Source of the DNA: Spirochaetota bacterium
GTDB lineage: Bacteria > Spirochaetota > Spirochaetia > Treponematales > Treponemataceae
DNA length: 64,000 nucleotides
Assembly (NCBI GenBank): GCA_023393015.1
Contig: JAEWMY010000005.1
Span: 115,341 to 179,340 of the forward strand
Reading direction: 5' to 3'
Positions within the stretch are counted from its first letter, which is position 1. Every line of letters begins with the position of its first letter. The translations under genes were made by a program, and so were the position numbers. A model generated the notes under the pieces. It was not told the DNA's origin. It did not search any database and saw only the letters and a list, made by a program, of their open reading frames with translations. Shown here piece after piece: positions 18,429-25,428 of the stretch.

Positions 18429-21053
18429 ATGAGTGAACACGAAGAAACGTTTCCGACGGGAACGCTGATTCCCATTTCGATAGAACAAGAAGTGAAAACG
18501 GCCTATCTCAATTACGCGATGTCCGTTATCGTGAGCCGTGCCCTTCCCGACGTACGAGACGGATTGAAACCGGTTCACCGTCGCATCCTCTATTCCATGG
18601 AAGAGCTCGGAATCCGTTCCAACACGCCGTTCAAGAAATGCGGACGCATCGTCGGAGACGTGCTCGGTAAGTATCACCCGCACGGGGACCAGTCGATCTA
18701 CGACGCCCTCGTCCGTCTCGCGCAGGACTTTTCCCTGCGGTATCCGGTTATCCAGGGTCAGGGTAACTTCGGCTCGGTCGACGGAGACCCGCCCGCGGCG
18801 ATGCGCTATACGGAAAGCCGCCTCACCAAGATCGCCGAGTCCATGATCGAGGATATCAAGAAAGAGACGGTAGACTTCGGGCCGAACTACGACGACTCCC
18901 TCAAGGAGCCGCGAGTCCTTCCCTCGGCCTTCCCGTTTTTGCTCGCGAACGGGGCCTCCGGTATCGCGGTCGGAATGGCCACGAACATCCCTCCGCACAA
19001 CCTGAACGAGATCTCGGCCGCCATTGCCCACTATATCGATAATCCGGAATGCACGATCGAGGACCTGATGAAGCACATCAAGGGCCCCGATTTCCCGACC
19101 GGCGGAATCATCTTCGGCAAGAAGGGAATCCGGATGGCCTTCAAGACCGGACGGGGCAAGATCATCGTCCGCGGCCGGTTTACCCTCGAGGTCGACAAGA
19201 AGGGCAAGGAAACCATCATCTTTTCCGAGATCCCGTACGCCGTCAACAAGGCCGTCCTTATCTCGCGAATAGCGGAACTTGTCCGTGACAAGGTCATAGA
19301 CGGGATATCCGAGATACGCGACGAATCGGACCGCGAGGGCATGCGTATCGTCATCGAGCTCAAGCGCGGCGCCATCGCCAAGATCGTTTTGAATCAGCTT
19401 TTCTCGCGTACCGCGCTGCAATCGTCGTTCGGCGTCATAAACCTCGCCCTGGTCAAGGGGCGACCGGAAACCCTGACGCTCAAGCAGATGATCCAGTACT
19501 TCGTCGAGCATCGCGTCGAGGTCGTCACCCGCCGTACCGTCTTTGACCTCCGTAAGGCGGAAGAGCGGGCTCATATCTTGCGCGGCCTCGTAATCGCCCT
19601 GCAGAACATCGACGAGGTTATCGCGATCATAAAGAAGGCGCGAAACATCGACGCCGCGAAAGCCGGTCTTATCGCCCGCTTCGAGTTCTCGGACGCGCAG
19701 GCCCAGGCAATCGTCGACATGCGGCTCGGGCGGCTTACCAGCCTCGAGACCGAGAAGATACTGCAGGAGTTGGCGGAGATCGAGGCGATGATCGCCTACT
19801 ACAAGGACCTGCTCGCGAATCCTCCGAAGATCCTGGCTCTCATAAAGACCGAGACGGAGGAGCTGACCGCAAAGTTCGGCGACAAGCGACGTACCGACAT
19901 CGTGTCCGACGAAGTCGAGGAGATTAACATCGAAGACCTGATCCAGAAAGAGGAGATGGTCATCCTTATCTCGAGCCTCGGATATATCAAGAGAATCCCC
20001 GCCTCCGCGTACAAGAGCCAAAACCGCGGCGGGAAGGGGTCAAATAGCGCAAAGTTAGTCGAGGATGACTTTGTGAACCAGATATTCACGGCGACAACCC
20101 ACGATAACGTCGTCTTCATTACAAGCGTCGGCAAGGCCTATTGGCTGAAGGTTCATGAAATACCCGAGTCCAACCGGACCAGCCGCGGGACGCATATCAA
20201 GTCGCTCCTTTCCGTTACTTCGGAGGAGGAGATCACGACGGTCGTGGCCCTCAAGGATTTCAGCGATACCGAGTACCTGCTCATGTCGACCTCCGCGGGC
20301 GTCGTCAAGAAGGTCAAGACGAGCGATTTTCAGAACGCCAAGACGCGCGGAATTATTGCGATCAAGCTTGACGAGGGCGACCGGCTCATCAGCGGGATAC
20401 TGACTTCGGGTAACAACGAGCTCATGCTCATAACCCGTAGGGGACAGGCCCTCCGGATGAGCGAGACGGATATCCGTCCGCTCGGGCGCGCATCGCGCGG
20501 CGTGACTGGAATACGACTTTCGAGCGACGACGAACTTGCCGGGGCGCTACGCGTCGACGATTCGGCGCGCATGCTTATCATGACAGAATGCGGATACGGC
20601 AAGCGCGTGGATTTCTCCGAGTTTACCCCGCACGGAAGAGCGACCGGCGGACAGAAGATTTATACTATCTCGGAAAAGACCGGAGAGATCGTAGGATTGA
20701 TCGCGGTGAGCGATAATGACGAGATCGTCTGTATCACGAGCCAGGGCAAGACCCTCCGAGTCAAGGCGAACGGCATTTCTGTCATGGGTCGGGCCGCGCA
20801 GGGCGTTCGTATCCTGAATATCGAACGCCCCGATATCCTGATCGGGCTTGATACCGTCGCACGGGAAGACGAGCTTCCGAGCCGGGCCGCGACCTCGCCG
20901 ACGAGCGAGATTTCGATAGCCGGGGAACTGGACCTTGATGGTTCGGATGATATCGCCGAGACCATCGCGGATTCCGCGGCGGAGACGGACTCGGAATCAA
21001 CTGATGATTCTGACCTGGACGGAAGCGCCAGGGAGCCCGACGATGAGGAATGA
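18429..21053 (+). CDS. gyrA: DNA gyrase subunit A
   Basis: 874 aa. The breakage-reunion domain contains catalytic Tyr127 (AMRYTESR) and the quinolone-interacting helix KYHPHGDQSIYD. The position equivalent to Escherichia coli Ser83 is Gln88 here. The C-terminal domain has six beta-pinwheel blades with the GyrA-box-like stretch SQNRGGKGSN (about residue 535). A long Asp/Glu/Ser-rich acidic tail covers roughly the last 45 residues. The assignment as gyrase rather than ParC rests on the GyrA-box-like motif and the gyrB neighbour. Confidence 0.96.
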   Translation: MSEHEETFPTGTLIPISIEQEVKTAYLNYAMSVIVSRALPDVRDGLKPVHRRILYSMEELGIRSNTPFKKCGRIVGDVLGKYHPHGDQSIYDALVRLAQDFSLRYPVIQGQGNFGSVDGDPPAAMRYTESRLTKIAESMIEDIKKETVDFGPNYDDSLKEPRVLPSAFPFLLANGASGIAVGMATNIPPHNLNEISAAIAHYIDNPECTIEDLMKHIKGPDFPTGGIIFGKKGIRMAFKTGRGKIIVRGRFTLEVDKKGKETIIFSEIPYAVNKAVLISRIAELVRDKVIDGISEIRDESDREGMRIVIELKRGAIAKIVLNQLFSRTALQSSFGVINLALVKGRPETLTLKQMIQYFVEHRVEVVTRRTVFDLRKAEERAHILRGLVIALQNIDEVIAIIKKARNIDAAKAGLIARFEFSDAQAQAIVDMRLGRLTSLETEKILQELAEIEAMIAYYKDLLANPPKILALIKTETEELTAKFGDKRRTDIVSDEVEEINIEDLIQKEEMVILISSLGYIKRIPASAYKSQNRGGKGSNSAKLVEDDFVNQIFTATTHDNVVFITSVGKAYWLKVHEIPESNRTSRGTHIKSLLSVTSEEEITTVVALKDFSDTEYLLMSTSAGVVKKVKTSDFQNAKTRGIIAIKLDEGDRLISGILTSGNNELMLITRRGQALRMSETDIRPLGRASRGVTGIRLSSDDELAGALRVDDSARMLIMTECGYGKRVDFSEFTPHGRATGGQKIYTISEKTGEIVGLIAVSDNDEIVCITSQGKTLRVKANGISVMGRAAQGVRILNIERPDILIGLDTVAREDELPSRAATSPTSEISIAGELDLDGSDDIAETIADSAAETDSESTDDSDLDGSAREPDDEE

Positions 21054-21094
21054 TTCCGTTATAAACGGTTGAAAGGACCGTTTGCATAAAGGGG

Positions 21095-21146
21095 AACCGT
21101 TTGTCGCGATTGATAAAAATCGATAGCGACAAACGGTTTTTTTATT
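21095..21146 (+). terminator. Terminator after gyrA
   Basis: AACCGTTTGTCGC (21095-21107) pairs perfectly with GCGACAAACGGTT (21126-21138), 13 bp, followed by a T-run. The 18-nt loop can form a small inner helix. Confidence 0.9.
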
Positions 21147-21175
21147 GAGCTCTGCCACAGTACTTGTCGGCAAGA

Positions 21176-21202
21176 TTGACGAGCGGCATATGTAACTATA
21201 AT
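21176..21202 (+). promoter_or_regulatory. Promoter of the toxin-antitoxin pair
   Basis: TTGACG (21176-21181) and a perfect TATAAT (21197-21202) with a short 15-bp spacer. GGAG (21214-21217) precedes the antitoxin ATG by 5 nt. The short spacer is a weakness of the call. Confidence 0.5.
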
Positions 21203-21222
21203 ATGACCGTAATGGAGCATAT

Positions 21223-21564
21223 ATGGTTAGTCTGACCGTGCGAAATATTCCGCAGGCCCTTCTTGAGCGGATACGCGTCTTTGCCCGCGGCGAGCGGCGA
21301 AGCGTTAACAGCGAACTTCTCGTGTTGTTGGAGGAAGGACTTCGAAATCGACAAGAAGGACAAGGCCGCAAGGATTCCGCCTCTTCGTCTATACTCGCGC
21401 GCTCGAGGGTATGGGGAGAGTTATGCGGAAGCTGGCGCGGAGATAGTCAATCGACTGCGTTGCTGCTTGAAGAGGCTCTACGATTAAGAACTGGTAATGG
21501 GATATCTACCGAAGGCCGGCCCGGTGGGCTTACCGTAATCGAGGATTCGTATGATCCTGCTTGA
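21223..21564 (+). CDS. FitA/VapB-like antitoxin
   Basis: 113 aa. The N-terminal 45 residues are an Arc/FitA-type ribbon-helix-helix domain (VSLTVRNIPQALLERIRVFA, then NSELLVLLEEGLR), typical of antitoxins that bind their own promoter as dimers. The rest is a less ordered tail that would wrap the toxin. It overlaps the PIN-domain gene by 14 nt, the usual antitoxin-first layout. The family is clear; which VapB/FitA subgroup it belongs to is not. Confidence 0.8.
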   Translation: MVSLTVRNIPQALLERIRVFARGERRSVNSELLVLLEEGLRNRQEGQGRKDSASSSILARSRVWGELCGSWRGDSQSTALLLEEALRLRTGNGISTEGRPGGLTVIEDSYDPA

Positions 21565-21922
21565 TACCGACGCATGTCTTTCATTCTTGGGCGGTAACAG
21601 GAAACTCCTGGAATTGTATGGTGACTCGCCCGATGAAATCGGAATTCCCGCACCCTGCGTTCAGGAACTGTTTTTCATAGCGGGACGATCATCCGACCCT
21701 GAGCGGAACACGGAGCTAATAGAAACCTTGTTGCTAACGGTGCGTATAGCATATCCGGATCTCCCGGTTTTACGTCACGCTGCGAGTATTCAAGGAAGAG
21801 TTGCCGTGGACGGAATATGGACGACGCAAGTGGATCTTTTACTGTATAGCATGACTAAAGTGTACGGAGCACGATTGGTAACGGCACATGGAAAGAGGTA
21901 TGTGTTTCACGTGAAACAATAG
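21551..21922 (+). CDS. PIN-domain toxin (VapC/FitB-like)
   Basis: 123 aa. The PIN-domain opening MILLDTDACLSFL supplies Asp5, and PCVQELFF supplies the conserved Glu near residue 40; a further Asp (QVDLLLYS) sits near residue 97. The usual fourth acidic position, in LVTxDxxF, reads LVTAHGKRY here, so the active site may be altered. PIN toxins cut RNA, often tRNA or rRNA. The last codons (Phe-His-Val-Lys-Gln) are written by a perfect parS site, an odd constraint on its C-terminus. Confidence 0.82.
   Translation: MILLDTDACLSFLGGNRKLLELYGDSPDEIGIPAPCVQELFFIAGRSSDPERNTELIETLLLTVRIAYPDLPVLRHAASIQGRVAVDGIWTTQVDLLLYSMTKVYGARLVTAHGKRYVFHVKQ
21903..21918. other. parS: parS site 1 (perfect match), inside the toxin gene
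   Basis: TGTTTCACGTGAAACA is identical to the 16-bp chromosomal parS consensus bound by ParB. It overlaps the last five sense codons of the PIN toxin gene. parS sites cluster near origins, and this one is about 7 kb from the candidate origin. parA and parB themselves are not in the window. Confidence 0.92.
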
Positions 21923-21956
21923 ATACCACCGCATGGGGAATGCGGACCATCAGGCG

Positions 21957-21989
21957 GCAGTCAGGGAGTATCCCTGACTGCTTTTTTTT
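21957..21989 (+). terminator. Terminator of the toxin-antitoxin operon
   Basis: GCAGTCAGGGA (21957-21967) and TCCCTGACTGC (21971-21981) form a perfect 11-bp stem with a GTA loop, followed by eight T residues. It lies between the two parS sites. Confidence 0.93.
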
Positions 21990-22004
21990 ATTTCACGTGA
22001 AACA
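21989..22004. other. parS: parS site 2 (15 of 16 match)
   Basis: TATTTCACGTGAAACA differs from the parS consensus only at the second base. It starts on the last T of the terminator tract, 86 bp centre-to-centre from the perfect site. Pairs of parS this close are common at centromere-like loci. Confidence 0.87.
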
Positions 22005-22045
22005 GTGGTTGCCGTGCAGGAGTTTATTACTGCTTAATCGTTACG

Positions 22046-22483
22046 TTATTCTCTCTCGCTGGTGGGTTTCTTTCGGTTTTGCTTTCGTACGGAGACAAGG
22101 GCCTTTGACTCAAGACGACGTCGTATAGCGGCCTTTCCGGGTTTCGTCGGGATTCTTTTGCGTCTCGGTCGAGCCGCGGCGACGACGAGTCCTTCGATAC
22201 GTATGAGGACAATCTCGCGGTTTCTGAGTTGAGAGCGATCCTCGTCGGACTGGAGAACCAAGAGTCCCTCCGTCGTACATCGAGAGGCAAGGGTCTCTCG
22301 TACTCGTATTCGTTCATCCTCGGTTAGACCCTGAAGAAGATCGATGTTGACAGTGGCGGTTACCTTGGAATTAACCTTGTTTACGTTTTGCCCCCCGGGG
22401 CCTCCTGAACGGGAGAAGGTAAGGGTTACGGTAGTTTCGAGTGACTGGCGGAGCTCTTCTCGGTTCATGTCAGGAGTTTGCAC
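22046..22483 (-). CDS. arfB: Alternative ribosome-rescue factor ArfB (YaeJ-like)
   Basis: 145 aa. Release-factor-type peptidyl-tRNA hydrolase that frees ribosomes stalled on mRNAs lacking stop codons. It carries the catalytic loop SGGPGGQNVNKV (GGQ) near residue 27 and a basic C-terminal tail (RPRRKRIPTKPGKAAIRRR) that would enter the empty mRNA channel, as in ArfB. It lacks the codon-recognition domain of RF1/RF2. Start is uncertain: a GTG at 22483 or an ATG at 22468, neither with a clear ribosome site. Confidence 0.9.
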   Translation of the reverse strand: MQTPDMNREELRQSLETTVTLTFSRSGGPGGQNVNKVNSKVTATVNIDLLQGLTEDERIRVRETLASRCTTEGLLVLQSDEDRSQLRNREIVLIRIEGLVVAAARPRRKRIPTKPGKAAIRRRLESKALVSVRKQNRKKPTSERE

Positions 22484-22600
22484 GAGCGATATCGTGAGGT
22501 CAATAGCGATAGCAAGACGCTTGCCATTATGTTAACTTAATATTACATTACAAGCAGATATCGGGATGTGTATTTCATACTATTGAATCGGAGGTTAAAT

Positions 22601-23206
22601 ATGAGTGGATTCGCTGCGGCAATTGTGAAACGAAGAAGCATCTATGCCTTGGGAAAGAATAAGGTCGCATCGGAAAAGCGGATACGCGAGATCGTGGAAC
22701 ATGCGGTAACGCACGTTCCTTCGCCGTTCAATTCGCAAAGCGCCCGGGTAGTTATTCTTTTCGGAGCCGAGAGTTCGCGATTTTGGGGTTTGGTACGGAA
22801 CGTCTTGAAACCGGTTGTTCCATCCGAGTCCTTCGGGAAAACCGAGGAAAAAATACGGTCGTTTGACGCGGGGTTTGGAACCGCGTTGTTTTTCGAGGAT
22901 CAAGAAGTCGTACGCGGTTTGCAGGAACGCTTCCCGTTGTATGCGGACAACTTTCCCGTTTGGTCGCTTCAGTCAAACGGGATGTTGGAATTCGCCGTCT
23001 GGACCGGCCTTGCGGAAGAGGGTGTCGGAGCATCCCTTCAGCACTACAACCCGTTGGTGGACGAGGCCGTACGGAACGCGTGGGGTGTCCCGGCTGGCTG
23101 GAAGCTGTTGGCCGAGATGCCGTTCGGATCGGTCGAAGCCCCCGCCGGCGATAAGGAGTTTCTTCCGTTGGCGGAAAGGGTTCGTGTATTCGGGGAAGAA
23201 AAATAA
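22601..23206 (+). CDS. Nitroreductase-family flavoprotein
   Basis: 201 aa from ATG 22601, selected because GGAGG lies 6 nt upstream; an earlier in-frame ATG lacks this. The motif PSPFNSQSARVVILFG and the KRRSIYALG opening are typical of the Frm2/CinD-like FMN nitroreductases, which reduce quinones and nitro compounds with NAD(P)H as dimers. The end (AEMPFGSVEAPAGDKEF) matches the family too. The gene stands alone between arfB and the exporter leader. The physiological substrate cannot be read from sequence. Confidence 0.88.
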   Translation: MSGFAAAIVKRRSIYALGKNKVASEKRIREIVEHAVTHVPSPFNSQSARVVILFGAESSRFWGLVRNVLKPVVPSESFGKTEEKIRSFDAGFGTALFFEDQEVVRGLQERFPLYADNFPVWSLQSNGMLEFAVWTGLAEEGVGASLQHYNPLVDEAVRNAWGVPAGWKLLAEMPFGSVEAPAGDKEFLPLAERVRVFGEEK

Positions 23207-23215
23207 CGACCGGCC

Positions 23216-23245
23216 TTGACACGGGCAGACTCGCGGGAGTAGGCT
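23216..23245 (+). promoter_or_regulatory. Promoter of the ABC exporter leader
   Basis: Consensus TTGACA (23216-23221), an 18-bp spacer and TAGGCT (23240-23245), which keeps the key first, second and sixth bases of the -10 box. Predicted start near 23252, about 38 nt before the leader ORF. Confidence 0.55.
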
Positions 23246-23289
23246 ACACGGAGTAATCGAAAGCAACCCTGCCAAAAGGAGGAACGGAC

Positions 23290-23409
23290 ATGAATAAGAA
23301 TACCGTATGTTTCGCAAACACCGCCGCGAATCGTGACGATATACGTATCGTTTGCGCGTATCCGCGTGCCGGCGCTATTCCTGTCCGTTTCCGCGAACCC
23401 CGATACTAG
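23290..23409 (+). CDS. 39-codon leader peptide ahead of the ABC exporter
   Basis: A short ORF from ATG to TAG with a near-perfect ribosome site AAGGAGG (23276-23282, 7 nt spacing), stronger than that of most genes here. The peptide starts MNKNTVCFANTAANRDDIRI and ends in FREPRY. It has no homologue I recognise and no transmembrane segment. Its stop lies 18 nt before a strong intrinsic terminator that precedes the exporter genes. This is the layout of ribosome-controlled attenuation, such as bmrB ahead of bmrCD in Bacillus subtilis. Function is inferred from position and structure only. Confidence 0.65.
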   Translation: MNKNTVCFANTAANRDDIRIVCAYPRAGAIPVRFREPRY

Positions 23410-23427
23410 CGGGTAGATCGCAACAGG

Positions 23428-23466
23428 AAGGGATCGGCGCCGAAAGTGGCCCGATCCCTTTTTTTT
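23428..23466 (+). terminator. Attenuator (intrinsic terminator) before the exporter
   Basis: AAGGGATCGG (23428-23437) pairs with CCGATCCCTT (23451-23460); an inner GCC/GGC helix extends it past a one-base bulge, and a run of eight T follows. It lies between the leader ORF and the exporter start at 23554, so it must be bypassed for exporter expression. CGGCGCT at 23370-23376, inside the leader ORF, can pair with GGCGCCG at 23436-23442 and would then disrupt the hairpin, a candidate antiterminator. Confidence 0.88.
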
Positions 23467-23553
23467 GGCGAGACCGCGTTTTACCCCGACGCGACCGAGC
23501 TGAACCGGGATACGGACCACACCGTTTCAGCAATATCTTCCGGGAGGAAGACC

Positions 23554-25428
23554 GTGTCGCACAATATTGAATCGTACGTTATCGCGAAAAACTCGTGGGC
23601 CCCGTGGGCTCGAATCGGAATTCTTTTTGAGGCCCTCGCCGGACGGCGGCTCGTGTATCTGGCGGGGATTCTTTCCCTGGCGTTTGAGGCCCTTTTTACC
23701 TTTACCTCTCCGGTTATCGTGAAGCTGACCATTGATAGCGTTATCGGCGAGTCCAACCCGGTCGTACCCTATTTTCTCGAGCCCGTTCTAGGGCTCTGGC
23801 CCGAGCGAATCTGGCTTCGGGAACGACTATGGGTCGTTGGTCTTTTGTTCGTGGCGTGTATCCTCCTGCAGTCCTTGTTCGGATTTCTTGCGACGTACTC
23901 TGCGAACGTATCGGCCGAACACGCGGCAAAACGCCTGAGGGATCGACTGTACGCGCACGTCCAGGACTTGCCGTTTGAAACCCTGTTGCGGGCGCAATCC
24001 GGCGATTGGCTTCAGCGGTGTACTTCGGACGTGGATACGACAAGACGGTTTCTGTGCGTGGAGCTAATGGAGATATTCCGAACGGCCTTTCTCGTGAGCG
24101 TAGCCTATCCCGTAATGTTTTCCCTGAGTCCCCGGCTTACTTTGTGGGGAAGTATCGTCGTTCCGCTCATCATCCTTTTTTCGGTCGGTTTCCATCGCGT
24201 GGTCGAGCGCGTATTTCTCGGCGTCGACGAGCGAGAGGGCGTGCTTTCGGGAATCATCCAGGAGAACGTTACGGGCGTTCGGGTTGTTCGCGCCTTCGCC
24301 CGACAGGAATATGAAACCGGACGGTTTTCAGTCGCGAATGACCGGTTTCGCGACCAGGTGTTTCGACTGATCGCCTGGCTTGCGGTCTTTTGGTCCTTCT
24401 CGAGTTTTCTCGGAATCGTTCAGATCGCCATTGTCCTCGGCGCGGGCCTCTTTATGATGTCGACGGGCGCCGTCAGTCTCGGGTTGCTCGTCATGTTCCT
24501 GACGTACGAGCATCAGACGCTCTGGCCCGTCAGGCAGTTCGGGCGCGTTCTCGCCGACGCCGGGAAGACGAAGGTCGCGCTCGGGAGAATCGCCGAGCTT
24601 TTCCGTCTTGAGCGGGAAAGCGGGCTCGAGAATGGCGGGACGGAGACGGACGAACGGGGTCTCGACGAATGGGAACCGGGGTCTATCGAGTTCGACGGCG
24701 TTTCCTTCGCGTATCCCGACGGTACCGCCGTTCTGCGGGACGTATCCTTCAGTATCAAACCAGGCGAACGGCTCGCCATTCTCGGGCCGACCGGTAGCGG
24801 AAAGTCATCGCTCGCGCATCTCTTGCTGCGGTTCTATGAACCGGATTCGGGCACGATCAGGATCGGAGGCCGTGATATCCGGGATATCCCGAAACGTCGT
24901 CTTCGACGGGCCGTCGCCCTCGTCATGCAGGAGGGCTTCCTGTACGGCAAAACGATTCGTGAGAACATTCGAATGGGACGGTTTTCCGCGAGCGACGAGG
25001 ATATGGAGGAGGCGGCACGGACGGCTGCACTGCATGAGGTCGTGTCGTCCTTTCCGGCGGGATACGAAACGATGGTGGGGGAACGCGGGGTAACACTGTC
25101 CGGAGGACAGCGACAGCGGCTTTCGCTCGCCCGAGCGTTCGTTCGGCTTTCGCCCATCCTGGTGCTGGACGACAGCCTGAGCGCGGTCGATACCGAAACC
25201 GACAGCGCGATACGCGAGGCGATGGAGCGCGTAGGCGCGGGGACGACGATTATTATCGCGCATCGCCTTACGACGCTGGCCTCCGCCGACCGGATTCTCG
25301 TTCTGGAGGGCGGGCGCGTGACGGCCGTGGGAACGCATGAGGAGCTTCTCGCCCGAGAGGGGCTGTATAGAAGGCTTGCCAACCTGCAACGGGCGGTGGC
25401 GGGCGAGGTTAAAACGAGGAATGAATAA
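23554..25428 (+). CDS. ABC exporter subunit with degenerate ATP site
   Basis: 624 aa from GTG 23554, chosen for the GGGAGGAAG ribosome site 3-8 nt upstream; the frame runs further up but through the attenuator. A six-helix type IV exporter membrane domain (about residues 25-330) precedes the ATPase domain: Walker A GPTGSGKSSL, signature LSGGQRQRLSLARAF, Walker B ILVLDDSLSAVD, switch His IIIAHRLTT. Asp replaces the catalytic Glu after Walker B, the mark of the noncatalytic site in heterodimeric exporters. Its partner starts on the overlapping base (TAATG). Multidrug or lipid export is likely. Confidence 0.92.
   Translation: MSHNIESYVIAKNSWAPWARIGILFEALAGRRLVYLAGILSLAFEALFTFTSPVIVKLTIDSVIGESNPVVPYFLEPVLGLWPERIWLRERLWVVGLLFVACILLQSLFGFLATYSANVSAEHAAKRLRDRLYAHVQDLPFETLLRAQSGDWLQRCTSDVDTTRRFLCVELMEIFRTAFLVSVAYPVMFSLSPRLTLWGSIVVPLIILFSVGFHRVVERVFLGVDEREGVLSGIIQENVTGVRVVRAFARQEYETGRFSVANDRFRDQVFRLIAWLAVFWSFSSFLGIVQIAIVLGAGLFMMSTGAVSLGLLVMFLTYEHQTLWPVRQFGRVLADAGKTKVALGRIAELFRLERESGLENGGTETDERGLDEWEPGSIEFDGVSFAYPDGTAVLRDVSFSIKPGERLAILGPTGSGKSSLAHLLLRFYEPDSGTIRIGGRDIRDIPKRRLRRAVALVMQEGFLYGKTIRENIRMGRFSASDEDMEEAARTAALHEVVSSFPAGYETMVGERGVTLSGGQRQRLSLARAFVRLSPILVLDDSLSAVDTETDSAIREAMERVGAGTTIIIAHRLTTLASADRILVLEGGRVTAVGTHEELLAREGLYRRLANLQRAVAGEVKTRNE

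Noticed and set aside
18423..20021. 532-codon open frame antisense to gyrA
   Set aside because: GC-rich codon use leaves the opposite strand open; the product is full of Asp/Arg/Leu low-complexity runs and matches nothing, while gyrA on the other strand is certain.
21940..22128. Small ORF containing FHVKQ downstream of the toxin
   Set aside because: It only reads through parS site 2 and the terminator; no ribosome site and no conserved feature.
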